This document shows positions 8,267 to 17,600 of a stretch of DNA of 64,000 nucleotides, piece by piece; the stretch's first letter is position 1; the number at the start of each line of letters is the position of its first letter. The notes beneath the pieces are model-generated. The model worked only from the letters and a program-made list of their open reading frames with translations, was not told the origin of the DNA and did not search any database. The translations under genes and the position numbers were made by a program. The DNA is from Actinoplanes sp. TFC3 (lineage in GTDB: Bacteria; Actinomycetota; Actinomycetes; Mycobacteriales; Micromonosporaceae): the NCBI RefSeq assembly GCF_001553785.1, contig NZ_LOJP01000001.1, positions 2,833,794-2,897,793 on the forward strand. The letters run 5' to 3'.

Positions 8267-9303
8267 GCGGGTTCACCGTTGTCACCCCGGCGCCGCGCAG
8301 CGTGTGGGAGGGGGCGCTCGCCGCTGACCCCGATGCCGTGGTCACCCAGTCACCGCAATGGCTCGCCGGGCTGAGCCGGGCGCGCGGCTACACCGATGCC
8401 AGCCGGCTCTACGAGTTCGAGGACGGCACCCGGATCGTGGTGCCGCTGGCCGCGCGGGCCTGGGCCGGGGTGCCGGTGGCGCAGGAGTCGTGGCCGTACG
8501 GGTGGGGCTACGGCGGTGCCCTGGTCGCCGCGGGCCGGATGACCGACCGGCACGCCGGGGCGATGCTCGCCGACTTGGCCCGCCAGCCGGTGTTGCGCAC
8601 CGGTGTGGTGCCGATGCCGCTGGCCTCCGGGCTGTGGGAGGCGGGGGCGCCGCGCGGGGTGCACCGGGTGCCGTACCTGACCCAGATCCTCGACCTGGCC
8701 GGTGGTTTTCCCGCGGTGTGGTCGCAGCGCTACCGCACCGAGGTGCGCCGGCATGTGCGCCGGGCCGGGCGGGTGACCCTTGACGTGTACCGCGACCACC
8801 GGCACGGCCTTGCGGCGTTCTCGGTGCTGCACCGCCTGGCGGTGGACCGGTGGGCCCGGCAACGCGGGCAGCCGTTGTGGGCGGCCCGGCTGCTGGCCCG
8901 TCAACGCAACGCCGACGGCGAACTGGCCGCGGCCGCCGCGGCCCTGGGTGAGTCGTGCGTGATCTGGTCGGCGTACTGGCATGGGGAGCCGGTGGCGGCG
9001 AGCGTGGTGCTGCACCGGGGACGGCACGCCCTGGGCTGGGTGTCGGCCGCGCATCGCATGCTGGCCAAGGAGACCAGCGCGACGTACCTGTTGTCGTCGC
9101 TGGCGATCGAGACGGCGTGCGCAGCCGGGGCCGGGTACTTCCACCTGGGCGAGTCGGACCCGGGCTCGGGCGTCGAAGCCCACAAGGCCCAGTTCGGCGC
9201 CGAGGCGGTGCGCTACCACGCGTTGCGCTGGGAACGGCTGCCGCTGTCGGCCGGGGAGCGCCGGCTGCGCTCGGCCGTCCGGAGGCTGACGTGCCGCGGG
9301 TAG
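8263..9303 (+). CDS. FemAB/GNAT-like transferase (BioF2/CelD-type acetyltransferase)
   Basis: 346 residues starting at GTG 8263, overlapping the upstream stop as GTGA. The C-terminal half carries the features of the Acetyltransf_6/FemAB-like fold: YRTEVRRHVRRAGRVTLDVY, AAFSVLHRLAVDRWARQRGQ, then VIWSAYWHGEPVAASVVLHR and the late helix YLLSSLAIETACAAGAGYFHLGES, ending near AHKAQFGAE. Relatives occur in exopolysaccharide loci, where they transfer acyl or aminoacyl groups. Here it would plausibly decorate the glycan. The acyl donor is unknown. The next gene starts inside its 3' end. Confidence 0.75.
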   Translation: MSGFTVVTPAPRSVWEGALAADPDAVVTQSPQWLAGLSRARGYTDASRLYEFEDGTRIVVPLAARAWAGVPVAQESWPYGWGYGGALVAAGRMTDRHAGAMLADLARQPVLRTGVVPMPLASGLWEAGAPRGVHRVPYLTQILDLAGGFPAVWSQRYRTEVRRHVRRAGRVTLDVYRDHRHGLAAFSVLHRLAVDRWARQRGQPLWAARLLARQRNADGELAAAAAALGESCVIWSAYWHGEPVAASVVLHRGRHALGWVSAAHRMLAKETSATYLLSSLAIETACAAGAGYFHLGESDPGSGVEAHKAQFGAEAVRYHALRWERLPLSAGERRLRSAVRRLTCRG

Positions 9304-10391
9304 CGCTGTCGATCTTCGATGACGTGGGCAACCCGCACTACGGCGGCGGCGGGGCCAGGGTGGTGCACGAGATTGCCACCCGGCTGGCCGAGGAGCATGA
9401 GGTCACGGTGTACTGCGGCTCGTACCGGGGCAGCCCGCGCTCGGTGGTGCGCGACGGCGTGGAGTACGTGTTCCTGCCGGTGGGCTGGGCCGGGCCTCGC
9501 GGCGGTCAGGTGCTGTTCCCGTTGCTGCTGCCGGTGCTGGCCCGGCGGCGGCGACCAGATGTGTGGATCGAGAGCCTGACCCCGCCGGTGTCCACGAGTT
9601 TGCTGCCGCTGCTGGGTCCGGCGCCGGTGGTCGCCCTGGTGCAGATGCTCAGCGCGGCCGACATGCAACGCCGCTACCGCCTGCCGTTCACGCTTGTCGA
9701 ACGCTGGGGGCTGCGGGCGTACCGGCATGTGGTGGTGCTGAACCGCACCGACCTTGCCGCGGTGCGCCGCTACGCCCCGAAGGCCACGAGCATGCTGATT
9801 CCCAACGGTGTCACCCGCGCGCCCGGTCCGGAGCCCGTCTTCGGTGCCGGCGAGCACATTCTGTACCTGGGTCGCATCGACGTGCGCCAGAAGGGGCTGG
9901 ATCTGCTGCTGGCCGCGGTTGCTGCCGATCCGCCGCCGTTGCCGCTGGTGATCGCCGGGGCGGGGACGGCCCGCGAAGAGCATCGGTTGCGCGAGCTCGT
10001 GCGCCCGGTCCGCGAGCATGTGCGCATTGCCGGGCGAGTGGGTGGGATGCAGAAGGCGGAGTTGCTCCGGGGTAGCGCGCTTGTGGTCGTACCGTCGCGG
10101 TTCGAGACTTTTTCCCTGACCGCGCTGGAGGCGATGGCCGAGGGGAAACCGGTGGTCTGCTTCGATCTGCCGCAGTTGCAATGGATTCCGGCCGAAGCGG
10201 CATGGCGGATTCCACGGTACGACGTGAGCGCCCTGAGCACCGCTCTCAACGAGCTGTCCCACGACAAGGACCGTCGCGCCGAGCTGGGCCGCTGCGGTCA
10301 TGCCCTCAGCCGCGAGCACGATTGGGACGTCATCGGCGCCCGCTACCGCAAGCTGATCTCCGAGGTGCTGGACCGCCGCCGGGGCACGTAG
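9291..10391 (+). CDS. GT4-family glycosyltransferase
   Basis: 366 residues from GTG 9291, with GGAGG at 9281-9285 inside the preceding gene and a 13-nt overlap. The protein opens VALSIFDDVGNPHYGGGGARVVHEIA, the glycine-rich acceptor-side loop of GT-B enzymes. The donor domain begins HILYLGRIDVRQKGLDLLL and carries VVVPSRFETFSLTALEAMAEGKP, the GT4 nucleotide-sugar site. It is the last plus-strand gene of the cluster, and its 3' 49 nt overlap the convergent deacetylase gene. Confidence 0.9.
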   Translation: MPRVALSIFDDVGNPHYGGGGARVVHEIATRLAEEHEVTVYCGSYRGSPRSVVRDGVEYVFLPVGWAGPRGGQVLFPLLLPVLARRRRPDVWIESLTPPVSTSLLPLLGPAPVVALVQMLSAADMQRRYRLPFTLVERWGLRAYRHVVVLNRTDLAAVRRYAPKATSMLIPNGVTRAPGPEPVFGAGEHILYLGRIDVRQKGLDLLLAAVAADPPPLPLVIAGAGTAREEHRLRELVRPVREHVRIAGRVGGMQKAELLRGSALVVVPSRFETFSLTALEAMAEGKPVVCFDLPQLQWIPAEAAWRIPRYDVSALSTALNELSHDKDRRAELGRCGHALSREHDWDVIGARYRKLISEVLDRRRGT

Positions 10392-11131
10392 TAGGTCTCC
10401 GGCACCGCCGGGATGTGCCCGGACGGGAACAGCGCAGCCAACTGGGAGCGGTAGCCGCGGATCAGCTCCTCCTTGCCCGCCAACCCCTCGGTCCACGAAT
10501 GCGCCATCAACCCGTGCCGGTGCAGGAACGCGGTCTCCGGCCGGGCGACCTGGGTGTACGGGAAGTCGGCGTAGTAGACGACGTTATCCGGGAAGCGTTC
10601 GCCCACCGCACGCACGATCAGGTGGTCGACGTGCCGGCCCACGCCCAGCGGGCAGTAGAGCGTGCGGGCGCCCGTCTCAGCGATCAGCTCCCCCACCGCC
10701 TCGGTCAGCGACTCGATGACCTCGCGATCCCCCCGGGCGATGCGGCCCCGCGCCACGTCGAAGCGGTACGTCGGGTAGCGGTGCCCCAGCTCGGGCAGCA
10801 GCCGGCGAACCCGCTGACCGGGCCGGCGGTGGCGGAACAGCGCGTCGGGGTAGCCCAGATGCACGTGCGCCGCCCCGAGACCGCCGCACACCTGCTGGTC
10901 CTCGGCGCGCCGCAACGCGAACAGGGCGGCCGCGTCCGGCACCGCGCAGCGCCGCAGAAACGAGCGGGCCGCGTAGGTGTGCGGCGGCGGCGAGGCGTCG
11001 GTGAACGGCGTGACCACCGTGATCGGGCAGGTGGTGGCCAGCGAGCGCATCAGCGCGCCGCACGACAGGATCGCGTCGTCGGGGTGGGGGGACAGGAACA
11101 GGACAGGGGCCGGAGAAGGGCCGACCAGCAT
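10343..11131 (-). CDS. PIG-L family deacetylase (LmbE-like)
   Basis: 262 residues from ATG 11131. The N-terminus has the metal-binding motif PHPDD at 15-19, followed by AILSCGALMRSLA. A second metal ligand lies in GVGRHVDHLIVRAVGE. This family uses zinc to remove N-acetyl groups from GlcNAc-type sugars on lipids or small molecules. It sits 13 nt downstream of the P450 gene on the same strand and converges with the glycan cluster with a 49-nt overlap, so co-function in amino-sugar deacetylation of that glycan is plausible but not shown. It lacks a signal peptide and should be cytoplasmic. Confidence 0.88.
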   Translation of the reverse strand: MLVGPSPAPVLFLSPHPDDAILSCGALMRSLATTCPITVVTPFTDASPPPHTYAARSFLRRCAVPDAAALFALRRAEDQQVCGGLGAAHVHLGYPDALFRHRRPGQRVRRLLPELGHRYPTYRFDVARGRIARGDREVIESLTEAVGELIAETGARTLYCPLGVGRHVDHLIVRAVGERFPDNVVYYADFPYTQVARPETAFLHRHGLMAHSWTEGLAGKEELIRGYRSQLAALFPSGHIPAVPETYYVPRRRSSTSEISLR

Positions 11132-11144
11132 AGAAACGTTTCTA

Positions 11145-12341
11145 TCAGATGGCGAACGGCAAACGGCGGATTCTGTGGTCGAAGCTGGACGGTACGTAGC
11201 CGGGCGGCCCGGTCGCGCGGATCGCCGGGAACCGGGTGAGCAACTGGCGGAAGATGGCTGTCAGCTCCTGGCGGGCCAGCACGGCACCGAGGCAGAAGTG
11301 CGGGCCGCCACCGCCGAACCCGACGTGCGGGTTGGGTGAGCGGGTGAGGTCGAAGCGCTCGGGCTCGGCGAACACCGTCTCGTCCCGGTTCGCCGAGGCG
11401 TAACAGAGCATCACATCCTGCCCGGCCCGCAACCAGTGCCCGTGCAGCTCGACATCCACCGCCACCGTACGGCGGAACTGCACGATCGGCGAGGAGTACC
11501 GGATCACCTCGTCGGCGAAGCCTGGGCCGTACCGGTCGAAGTCGGTCAGCAGCAGGTCGCGCTGCTCGGGGTGCCGGGTCAGCAACCACAGGGCGTGGGC
11601 GATCGCGTTGCGGGTTGTTTCCACCCCGGCGACCAGCAGCAGCGAGAAGAACGAGCCGAGCTCGCGGCGCCCCAGATCGGCGGCCACCAGCGCGGAGATC
11701 AGGTCGCCGGCCGGTTCCCGTCGCCGCCGGTGCGCCACCTCGGCGACCAGGTGCTGCAGCCGCAGCAGGTCGGAGAGCCCGCTGCCGGGCATCCGCCGCA
11801 GCGCGGTGTGGCTGCTGGTCGCGTCCACCTGCCGCAACACCTGGGTCCAGCGGGCAGCCGGGATGCCCATCATCGAGCAGATGACCCGCAGCGGCAGCAC
11901 CGCGGCGACGGCGGTCACGAAGTCGCCGTCGCGGCCCGCACCGACGGTGCCGGCGATCTCGGCGGCGACGTGATCGATGTCGGCGGCCGCGCGGGCCAGC
12001 ACGCGCGGGGTGAACGCCCGGGCCACGATGCCACGCAGCTCGGCGTGCCGCGGATCGTCCAGGTTGACCATCGAGTCGCCCAGCAGCAACCGGGCCCACC
12101 GCGCGGGCCGTGGTGTCGTCACGCCGTGGCCGCTGCGGAACACCTCCGGGCGCCGGCTGGCCGCCACCACGTCGCGATGCCGGACCAGAGCGGTGAAGCC
12201 GGCCGCGGCGCCGGCGTGGCGTCCGCTGCGGCGCTCGGGGAAGAAGACCGGCGCGTCGAGGTGTCGCAGCCGGGCGAAGACGGCGGCGCGTTCGCGTTCG
12301 GGACGCCGCCAGAACGCGGGCTCGGACAACTGCCAGGACAC
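11145..12341 (-). CDS. Cytochrome P450
   Basis: 398 residues if translation starts at GTG 12341, giving the N-terminus VSWQLSEPAFWRRP and the normal bacterial P450 length. I-helix: LLLVAGVETTRNAIAHAL. ExxR: DEVIRYSSPIVQFRRT. Heme loop: HVGFGGGGPHFCLGAVLAR with Cys350 as axial ligand. The FGGGGPHFCLG variant is common in the CYP125/CYP142/CYP123 neighbourhood of actinobacterial P450s that act on sterol or lipid substrates, but subfamily cannot be fixed by eye. No ferredoxin or reductase is adjacent. It leads a two-gene operon with the PIG-L gene and is divergent from the xylose-type binding protein (54-bp gap). Confidence 0.9.
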   Translation of the reverse strand: MSWQLSEPAFWRRPERERAAVFARLRHLDAPVFFPERRSGRHAGAAAGFTALVRHRDVVAASRRPEVFRSGHGVTTPRPARWARLLLGDSMVNLDDPRHAELRGIVARAFTPRVLARAAADIDHVAAEIAGTVGAGRDGDFVTAVAAVLPLRVICSMMGIPAARWTQVLRQVDATSSHTALRRMPGSGLSDLLRLQHLVAEVAHRRRREPAGDLISALVAADLGRRELGSFFSLLLVAGVETTRNAIAHALWLLTRHPEQRDLLLTDFDRYGPGFADEVIRYSSPIVQFRRTVAVDVELHGHWLRAGQDVMLCYASANRDETVFAEPERFDLTRSPNPHVGFGGGGPHFCLGAVLARQELTAIFRQLLTRFPAIRATGPPGYVPSSFDHRIRRLPFAI

Positions 12342-12395
12342 GGCATCGTTGAGATCGATGCCCGAGCATACCGCTGTGGCGCCCCGGGCTGGACA

Positions 12396-13430
12396 ATGCG
12401 AACCGTGTTCAGACGAATCTTTGCCGTGGTCCTGCTGGCCGCCGGGCTGGCTGCCTGCACCGATCCGGACAGCGGGACGGGCAAGGTCGGCATCATTCTG
12501 CCGGACACGAAGACGTCGGCGCGGTGGGCGACCGCGGACATCAAGTACCTGGAGGCTGCCTTCGATGCTGCGGGCGTACCGGTGGATGTGCAGAACGCTC
12601 AGGGTGACAAAACGCAGTTCCAGACCATTGCCGACGGCATGATCTCCAGCGGGGTCAAGGTTCTGATGATTGTGAACCTGGACTCCGGTACGGGCAAAGC
12701 AGTTCTCGACAAGGCGCGCTCGGCCGGCATCGCCACCATTGACTACGATCGCCTGACGCTCGACGGCAACGCCGATCATTACGTCTCATTCGACAATGTC
12801 CGGGTGGGCCAGTTGCTCGGTCAGGGGCTGGTCGGTTGCCTGGCCACCAGCGGTGACGCACATCCGGTGATCGCCGAGCTGAACGGCGCCCCCACCGACA
12901 ACAACGCCACGCTGTTCGCCCAGGGCTACAATTCCGTACTCGATCCGCGTTACGCCGACGGCACCTTTGTGCGCGGTCCGCAGCAAAATGTCCACGATTG
13001 GGACAACAATCAAGCGGCAACCATTTTCGAGCAGATGCTGACCGCCCACCATGGCATCCGCGGCGTGCTGGCGGCCAATGACGGCTTGGCCAATGCGGCC
13101 ATTCAGGTGCTCAAGCGCTACAAGCTCAACGGGCACGTGCCGGTGACCGGGCAGGACGCCACCGTGCAGGGCCTGCAGAACATTCTCGCCGGCGATCAGT
13201 GCATGACGGTTTACAAACCGGTGAAGGAGGAGGCGGATGCGGCGTCGAGCCTGGCCATCGCGCTCGCCAAGGGGCAGCCGCCGGCCGCTCCGCGCGAGAT
13301 ACTACTGATGCCGAGGGCCATCACCAGGAACACCGTCAAGGACGTCATAGCCGACGGGTACGTCACCAGCGCGCAACTGTGCACCGACGAGTTCCGCCAG
13401 GCGTGCGCAGCGGCCGGCATCGCGCGGTAA
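12396..13430 (+). CDS. xylF: Xylose-type sugar ABC transporter substrate-binding lipoprotein
   Basis: 344 residues from ATG 12396. A lipoprotein signal (VVLLAAGLAACTD) is followed by a periplasmic-binding-protein type I domain close to XylF: GKVGIILPDTKTSARWA, MISSGVKVLMIVNLDS, AELNGAPTDNNATLFAQGY, GVLAANDGLANAAIQVL and GQDATVQGLQNILAGDQCMTV. It should capture a pentose or related sugar at the cell surface. No ATPase or permease gene is adjacent, so it either works with a distant transporter or has become a sensor. It is read divergently from the P450. Confidence 0.85.
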   Translation: MRTVFRRIFAVVLLAAGLAACTDPDSGTGKVGIILPDTKTSARWATADIKYLEAAFDAAGVPVDVQNAQGDKTQFQTIADGMISSGVKVLMIVNLDSGTGKAVLDKARSAGIATIDYDRLTLDGNADHYVSFDNVRVGQLLGQGLVGCLATSGDAHPVIAELNGAPTDNNATLFAQGYNSVLDPRYADGTFVRGPQQNVHDWDNNQAATIFEQMLTAHHGIRGVLAANDGLANAAIQVLKRYKLNGHVPVTGQDATVQGLQNILAGDQCMTVYKPVKEEADAASSLAIALAKGQPPAAPREILLMPRAITRNTVKDVIADGYVTSAQLCTDEFRQACAAAGIAR

Positions 13431-13440
13431 TCGTTTTACA

Positions 13441-13460
13441 AACCGTACGTCCGTACTGTT
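13441..13460. promoter_or_regulatory. Operator-like palindrome in the MFS promoter
   Basis: AACCGTACGTCCGTACTGTT is an imperfect dyad: AAC-GTACG-tc-CGTAC-GTT with one mismatch per arm. Size and form suit a TetR-type dimer. It lies directly after a possible -35 (TTTACA, 13435-13440) and 10 nt before the MFS start codon at 13471, so a bound protein would block transcription. No TetR-type gene is next to it. Confidence 0.5.
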
Positions 13461-13470
13461 ACATGGGTCC

Positions 13471-14676
13471 ATGCCTCTGCTGCCGGAACCGGGCCCGATT
13501 CGTACGCTGGCTACCGCCACGCTGATCAACACGGTCGGCGGTGGGCTGTGGATGGCCAGCAGCGCGTTGTTCCTGACCCGCTCGGTCGGGTTGCCGGTCG
13601 CCCAGACCGGCCTGGCGCTCACCCTGGTGGCCCTGGTCAGCCTGTTGAGCAGCACCGCGGTGGGCTACCTGGCCGACCGGCTCGGCCCGCGCGGCGTGGC
13701 CATCGGGGCCCTGGTGGCGCTCGGGCTGTGCGAAGTGGCCCTGGTCGAGGTGCGGTCCATGGCCGGGTTCCTGCTGGTCGCCGCGCCGATGGCGGTGTTC
13801 GAGTCGGCGCAGCGGGCGGCCCGCGGTGCGCTCATCGCCAACGCGGTGCCCCCGGACAAACGCGTCTACACCAGGGCCTACCTGCGCGCGGTCACCAATG
13901 TGGGCATCACGGTCGGCGCCGGCATCGCGGGCATCGGGCTCAGCGTGGACACCCGCACGGCGTACCTGGCGCTGATCCTCGGCGACGCGGTGACTTTCCT
14001 GCTCGCCGCCGCCGTGCTCACCCGCCTGGCCCCGCTCGCCCCGATGCCGCACGAGGGTGGCGGGCCTCGCCTGATCGCACTACGCGACCGGCCGTTCCTG
14101 GCCTTCATCGTGCTCGACGGGCTGCTCGCCACCAACTTCGGGCTGCTGGAGGTGGCTCTGCCGCTGTGGATCGCCGACCGCACCGACGCACCCCGCTGGA
14201 TGATCTCCGTGGTGTTCGCGGTGAACACCGTGACCGTGGTGCTGCTGCAGGTCAAGGCGGCCACCGGCACGGACACCCTGGACGGCGCTGCCCGCGCGTC
14301 CCGGCGCGCCGGGTTCGGCCTGCTCGCCGCCTGCCTGATCTTCCCGCTGACCGCCGGCACCGGCTCCGCCGTCACGATCGTGCTGCTCATCGTCGCGGTG
14401 CTGTGCCAGACCTTCGCCGAACTCTGGTACTCCGCCGGCGGCTGGGGCATCTCGTTCGGGCTGTCCCCGGAGCACGCGCACGGGCAGTACCAGGGCACGT
14501 ACGGCATGGGCATCCAGTTCGGCCAGATGATCGCGCCCGCCGTGGTCACCGCGCTGACCCTGGGCTGGGGCACGCCGGGCTGGATCGTGCTCGGCGTGCT
14601 GTTCGCGGTGACCGGCAGCCTGGTCCCGCCCGTGGTTCGCTGGGCGGTGGCCCAGCGGGCGCTCACCCGATCGTGA
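13471..14676 (+). CDS. MFS transporter (probable small-molecule exporter)
   Basis: 401 residues, about 12 hydrophobic segments. ATG 13471 is followed by MPLLPEPGPIRTLATATLIN. The motif between TM2 and TM3 reads GYLADRLGPRGVAIGALV, the standard MFS loop, and PPDKRVYTRAYLRAVTNVG lies before the central segments. It resembles drug or metabolite efflux proteins. No clear ribosome binding site is seen, and the start may be leaderless or nearly so. The 20-bp palindrome just upstream suggests repression by an unlinked regulator. Its 3' end overlaps the convergent GH31 gene by 14 nt. Confidence 0.85.
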   Translation: MPLLPEPGPIRTLATATLINTVGGGLWMASSALFLTRSVGLPVAQTGLALTLVALVSLLSSTAVGYLADRLGPRGVAIGALVALGLCEVALVEVRSMAGFLLVAAPMAVFESAQRAARGALIANAVPPDKRVYTRAYLRAVTNVGITVGAGIAGIGLSVDTRTAYLALILGDAVTFLLAAAVLTRLAPLAPMPHEGGGPRLIALRDRPFLAFIVLDGLLATNFGLLEVALPLWIADRTDAPRWMISVVFAVNTVTVVLLQVKAATGTDTLDGAARASRRAGFGLLAACLIFPLTAGTGSAVTIVLLIVAVLCQTFAELWYSAGGWGISFGLSPEHAHGQYQGTYGMGIQFGQMIAPAVVTALTLGWGTPGWIVLGVLFAVTGSLVPPVVRWAVAQRALTRS

Positions 14677-17600
14677 AGGTGCTGGTGTACGGCTTCTGCA
14701 TCGGCACCCCGTCCACCAGCACGCTGCTCACCTTGTCCACGGTCAGCGTGTACGACCCGGGCACCAGCGGGCTGGCCGGGGTGAAGACCAGCGTGCCCGG
14801 CGTGGACTCGGCCACCGTGCCCGCCACCGGACCAGCCGCTCCAGTCACCGTCACCGAGCCCGAGTAGTCGACGCCGGTGGGCTGGATGTCGCGCTGGAAG
14901 GTGACCGTGACCGCCGAAGCCCCGGGCGCGATGGACAGCACCAGCGGATCACGCCAGTACTGGATGGCCAGGTGGATGTCGGGCGCACCGCTGCCCCAGG
15001 CCGTTGACGTGTCGTCGACCAGCATGGTCCGGGTGACCCCGCCGTCGACCGTCACGCTACGGTTGTTGGTGCCGGTGATCGAACCCCAGTTCTCCACCGT
15101 CTCCCACGAGCCGCGCGTGTACTTGTACTGGATGTCGGTGCCGTCGGGCACGGTGATGGTGGCTTCCCAGATCCCGTTGCCCTTGTTGGTCATCGCCAGC
15201 TTGTCCGGATCCCACGGGCCCAGCTCGGTGATGTTGCCCGGCAGGTACAGCGTCGCGTCGGCCGGCGTGCCCGGCGGGGCCAGCACGCGGAACGTCACGG
15301 CGACCGGTCGCACCGGAACGGTCAAGGCGGCGGGCAGGGTCGCGGTTGTGCCATCCGGATTGCGGTACGTCAGAAGCGCCGTCACGTCAGCGGTTCGCGG
15401 CGACGCTCCGGCCGGCGTGACGTCGTAGGTGACAGTGAACGTGGCGCCCGGGGCCAGCGACGCCGCAGTGGTCGGCGTGCGCGGGGTGATGACCCAACCC
15501 TCGGGTGCCCGCACGGCCGCCGACAGGTCGGTGATCGTGCCCGGCCCCTCGTTGCGCGCCTCGGTCACCAGCGTGCTGGCCACCCCGGACTGCAGCCCGT
15601 CGGGAGCGGTGAACCTCAGGTCGACGACCGGCTGCTGCGCCACGGTCAGCGGCGAGCCGTCATGGGTCACCGTCACCGAACGGCGTACCGAGGTGGCGGG
15701 CACCTCGACGGACACCAGGTGCTTGGCCGCGTCATAGGTGAACGGCGCCCGGCGCCCGCCGACGGTCACCACGCGCGGCTGGGAGACCCCGGCGAACTCG
15801 ACGGTGTAGCGGCGCGCGACCGGAGCACCCGGGTACGTTCCGGTGGCCGGTCCGACGGTGAGGCTGGAGCGGCGGCCCTCGTCATAGCTGACCGGGATGC
15901 GCGTGAATCGGCCGGTGCGGTAGCCGGGGCCGTCGCCTGCGTCGTCGTACACGCTGGTGGTGCCGTGGGCGTGCGGGTAGGCGGTCAGGCGAAGCCAACT
16001 CTTGTCCTGATCGGCCACGTTCTCGGTGCCCTGCGAGCGGGGCACAATGCCGCCGGCCTTGACATAGACCGGGATGTGATCGGGGGTGGCGGCGACGGTG
16101 CGGGTCGCCGGGCCGCGGAAGGTCGTACCGGTGAAGAAGTCCGTCCAGACGCCGGGCGGGAACCAGACCGGAACGGTGGTGCTCAGGCCCGGAGTGGTGA
16201 CCGGGGCGACCAGCAGCGAATCGCCGAGCAAATACTGGGTGTCGTGCTCGTACGCCTCGTCCTGCTCGGGATATTGCAGGTAGAGCGCGCGGGCCATGGG
16301 CATCCCGGTGTCGTAGCTCTGCCGGGCCGCGGTGTACAGGTAGGGCACCAGCGACTCGCGCAGGCGCAGGAAGTCCGCGGCGGGCTTGCCCACGGTGTCG
16401 GCGTACTCCCAGGGCAGCCGGTCGCCGTGGTCGGAGTGCAGCCGCAGCACCGGCTGGAAGGCGCCCAGTTGCACCCAGCGCAGGTACAGGTCGTTGGGCA
16501 GGTGGGTGCCGGCGAAACTACCGATGTCGTGGCTGACATAGGACTGGCCGATGCTGCCCTCGGCCGGGGTCATCGCCGCGGCGAACTTGAGCGTGTCCCA
16601 GTCGGGGCGGGTGTCGCCGGTGAAGTGGATGGTGCTGCGATGCTCGGCCCACGGACCGGAAGGACCGATTTCGTTGTACGCGGGGAAAGCGGCTCCGATT
16701 CGCGCCAGTGAGAAGCCGCGTTGTCCGCGCGCGTCGCCGTCGCGCTTGTAGAGCTCGTTGACCCAGCTGTCGGCGGTGATCCCGGGCGTGCTGACGAAAC
16801 TGTCGTCGCAGCAGTAGTCGAGCCACCATTGCCGTACACCCTGCTGTTCGAACGGCTGGTGCAGGTGCTCGTAGGCGGCGGCCTGGTCGGGATCGGTCCA
16901 GTCGAAGCGGTACGGGTCAGGCGCGAAGCTGCTCGTCGCCGGGGTCAGCTTGCCCTTGGCTGTGGCCTGCGCCTGGGCGAACTGAGGATCGTCACCGGAG
17001 ATCGCCGCGTGCACGTTGAGCGTGGCGTTGATCCCGCGGTTCTTCAGATCGGCCAGGAAGCTCTGCGGGTCGGGGAACAGCGTGGGGTTCCAGTTCCAGC
17101 CGGCCCACTGGTTCGGCGACTTCCAGTCGGTGTCCATGACCAGCGAGTCAAGCGGCACATTGTTCTTGTCGAACGCGGGCAGCAGCTCGTTCTCGTAGTC
17201 CTCGGTGCTGTACGCCTGGTACTTGGAGAACCAGGTGCCCAGCGCCCACTTCGGCGCCAGCAGCGACGGGCCGGTCAACGTCTTCAGGTCGGCCAGTCCA
17301 CGCTGGTAGTCGTGGCCATAGCCGAACAGGTAACCGTCCTGGTACGCGCCGGCGCGCTCGGGCCGCGCCGCGACCCAGTCATTGCTCGTGCGCACCGCCG
17401 TCTTGGTGTCGTCGAGCAGGTACCAGCCGCTGCGGTTGAGCATGCCCGGGTGCAGCTCGATCTGCTCGACCGGACCGGCTTGCCCGTCGTAGTAGTCCAG
17501 GCCGCGATACCAGCCGCCGAGCGAGTCGGCACGCCCGGGCGAGCCGAACGCGGGGTGCGCGGTGCCGGCCCGGCGGCCGACGCGCAGCTCAAGCGTGGTG

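Noticed and set aside
11436..12395. N-terminal extension of the XylF-like frame
   Set aside because: It overlaps the P450 on the other strand, and the lipoprotein signal begins only at 12396.
12342..12779. N-terminal extension of the P450 frame
   Set aside because: Sequence before codon GTG 12341 is unlike any P450 and overlaps the divergent binding-protein gene.
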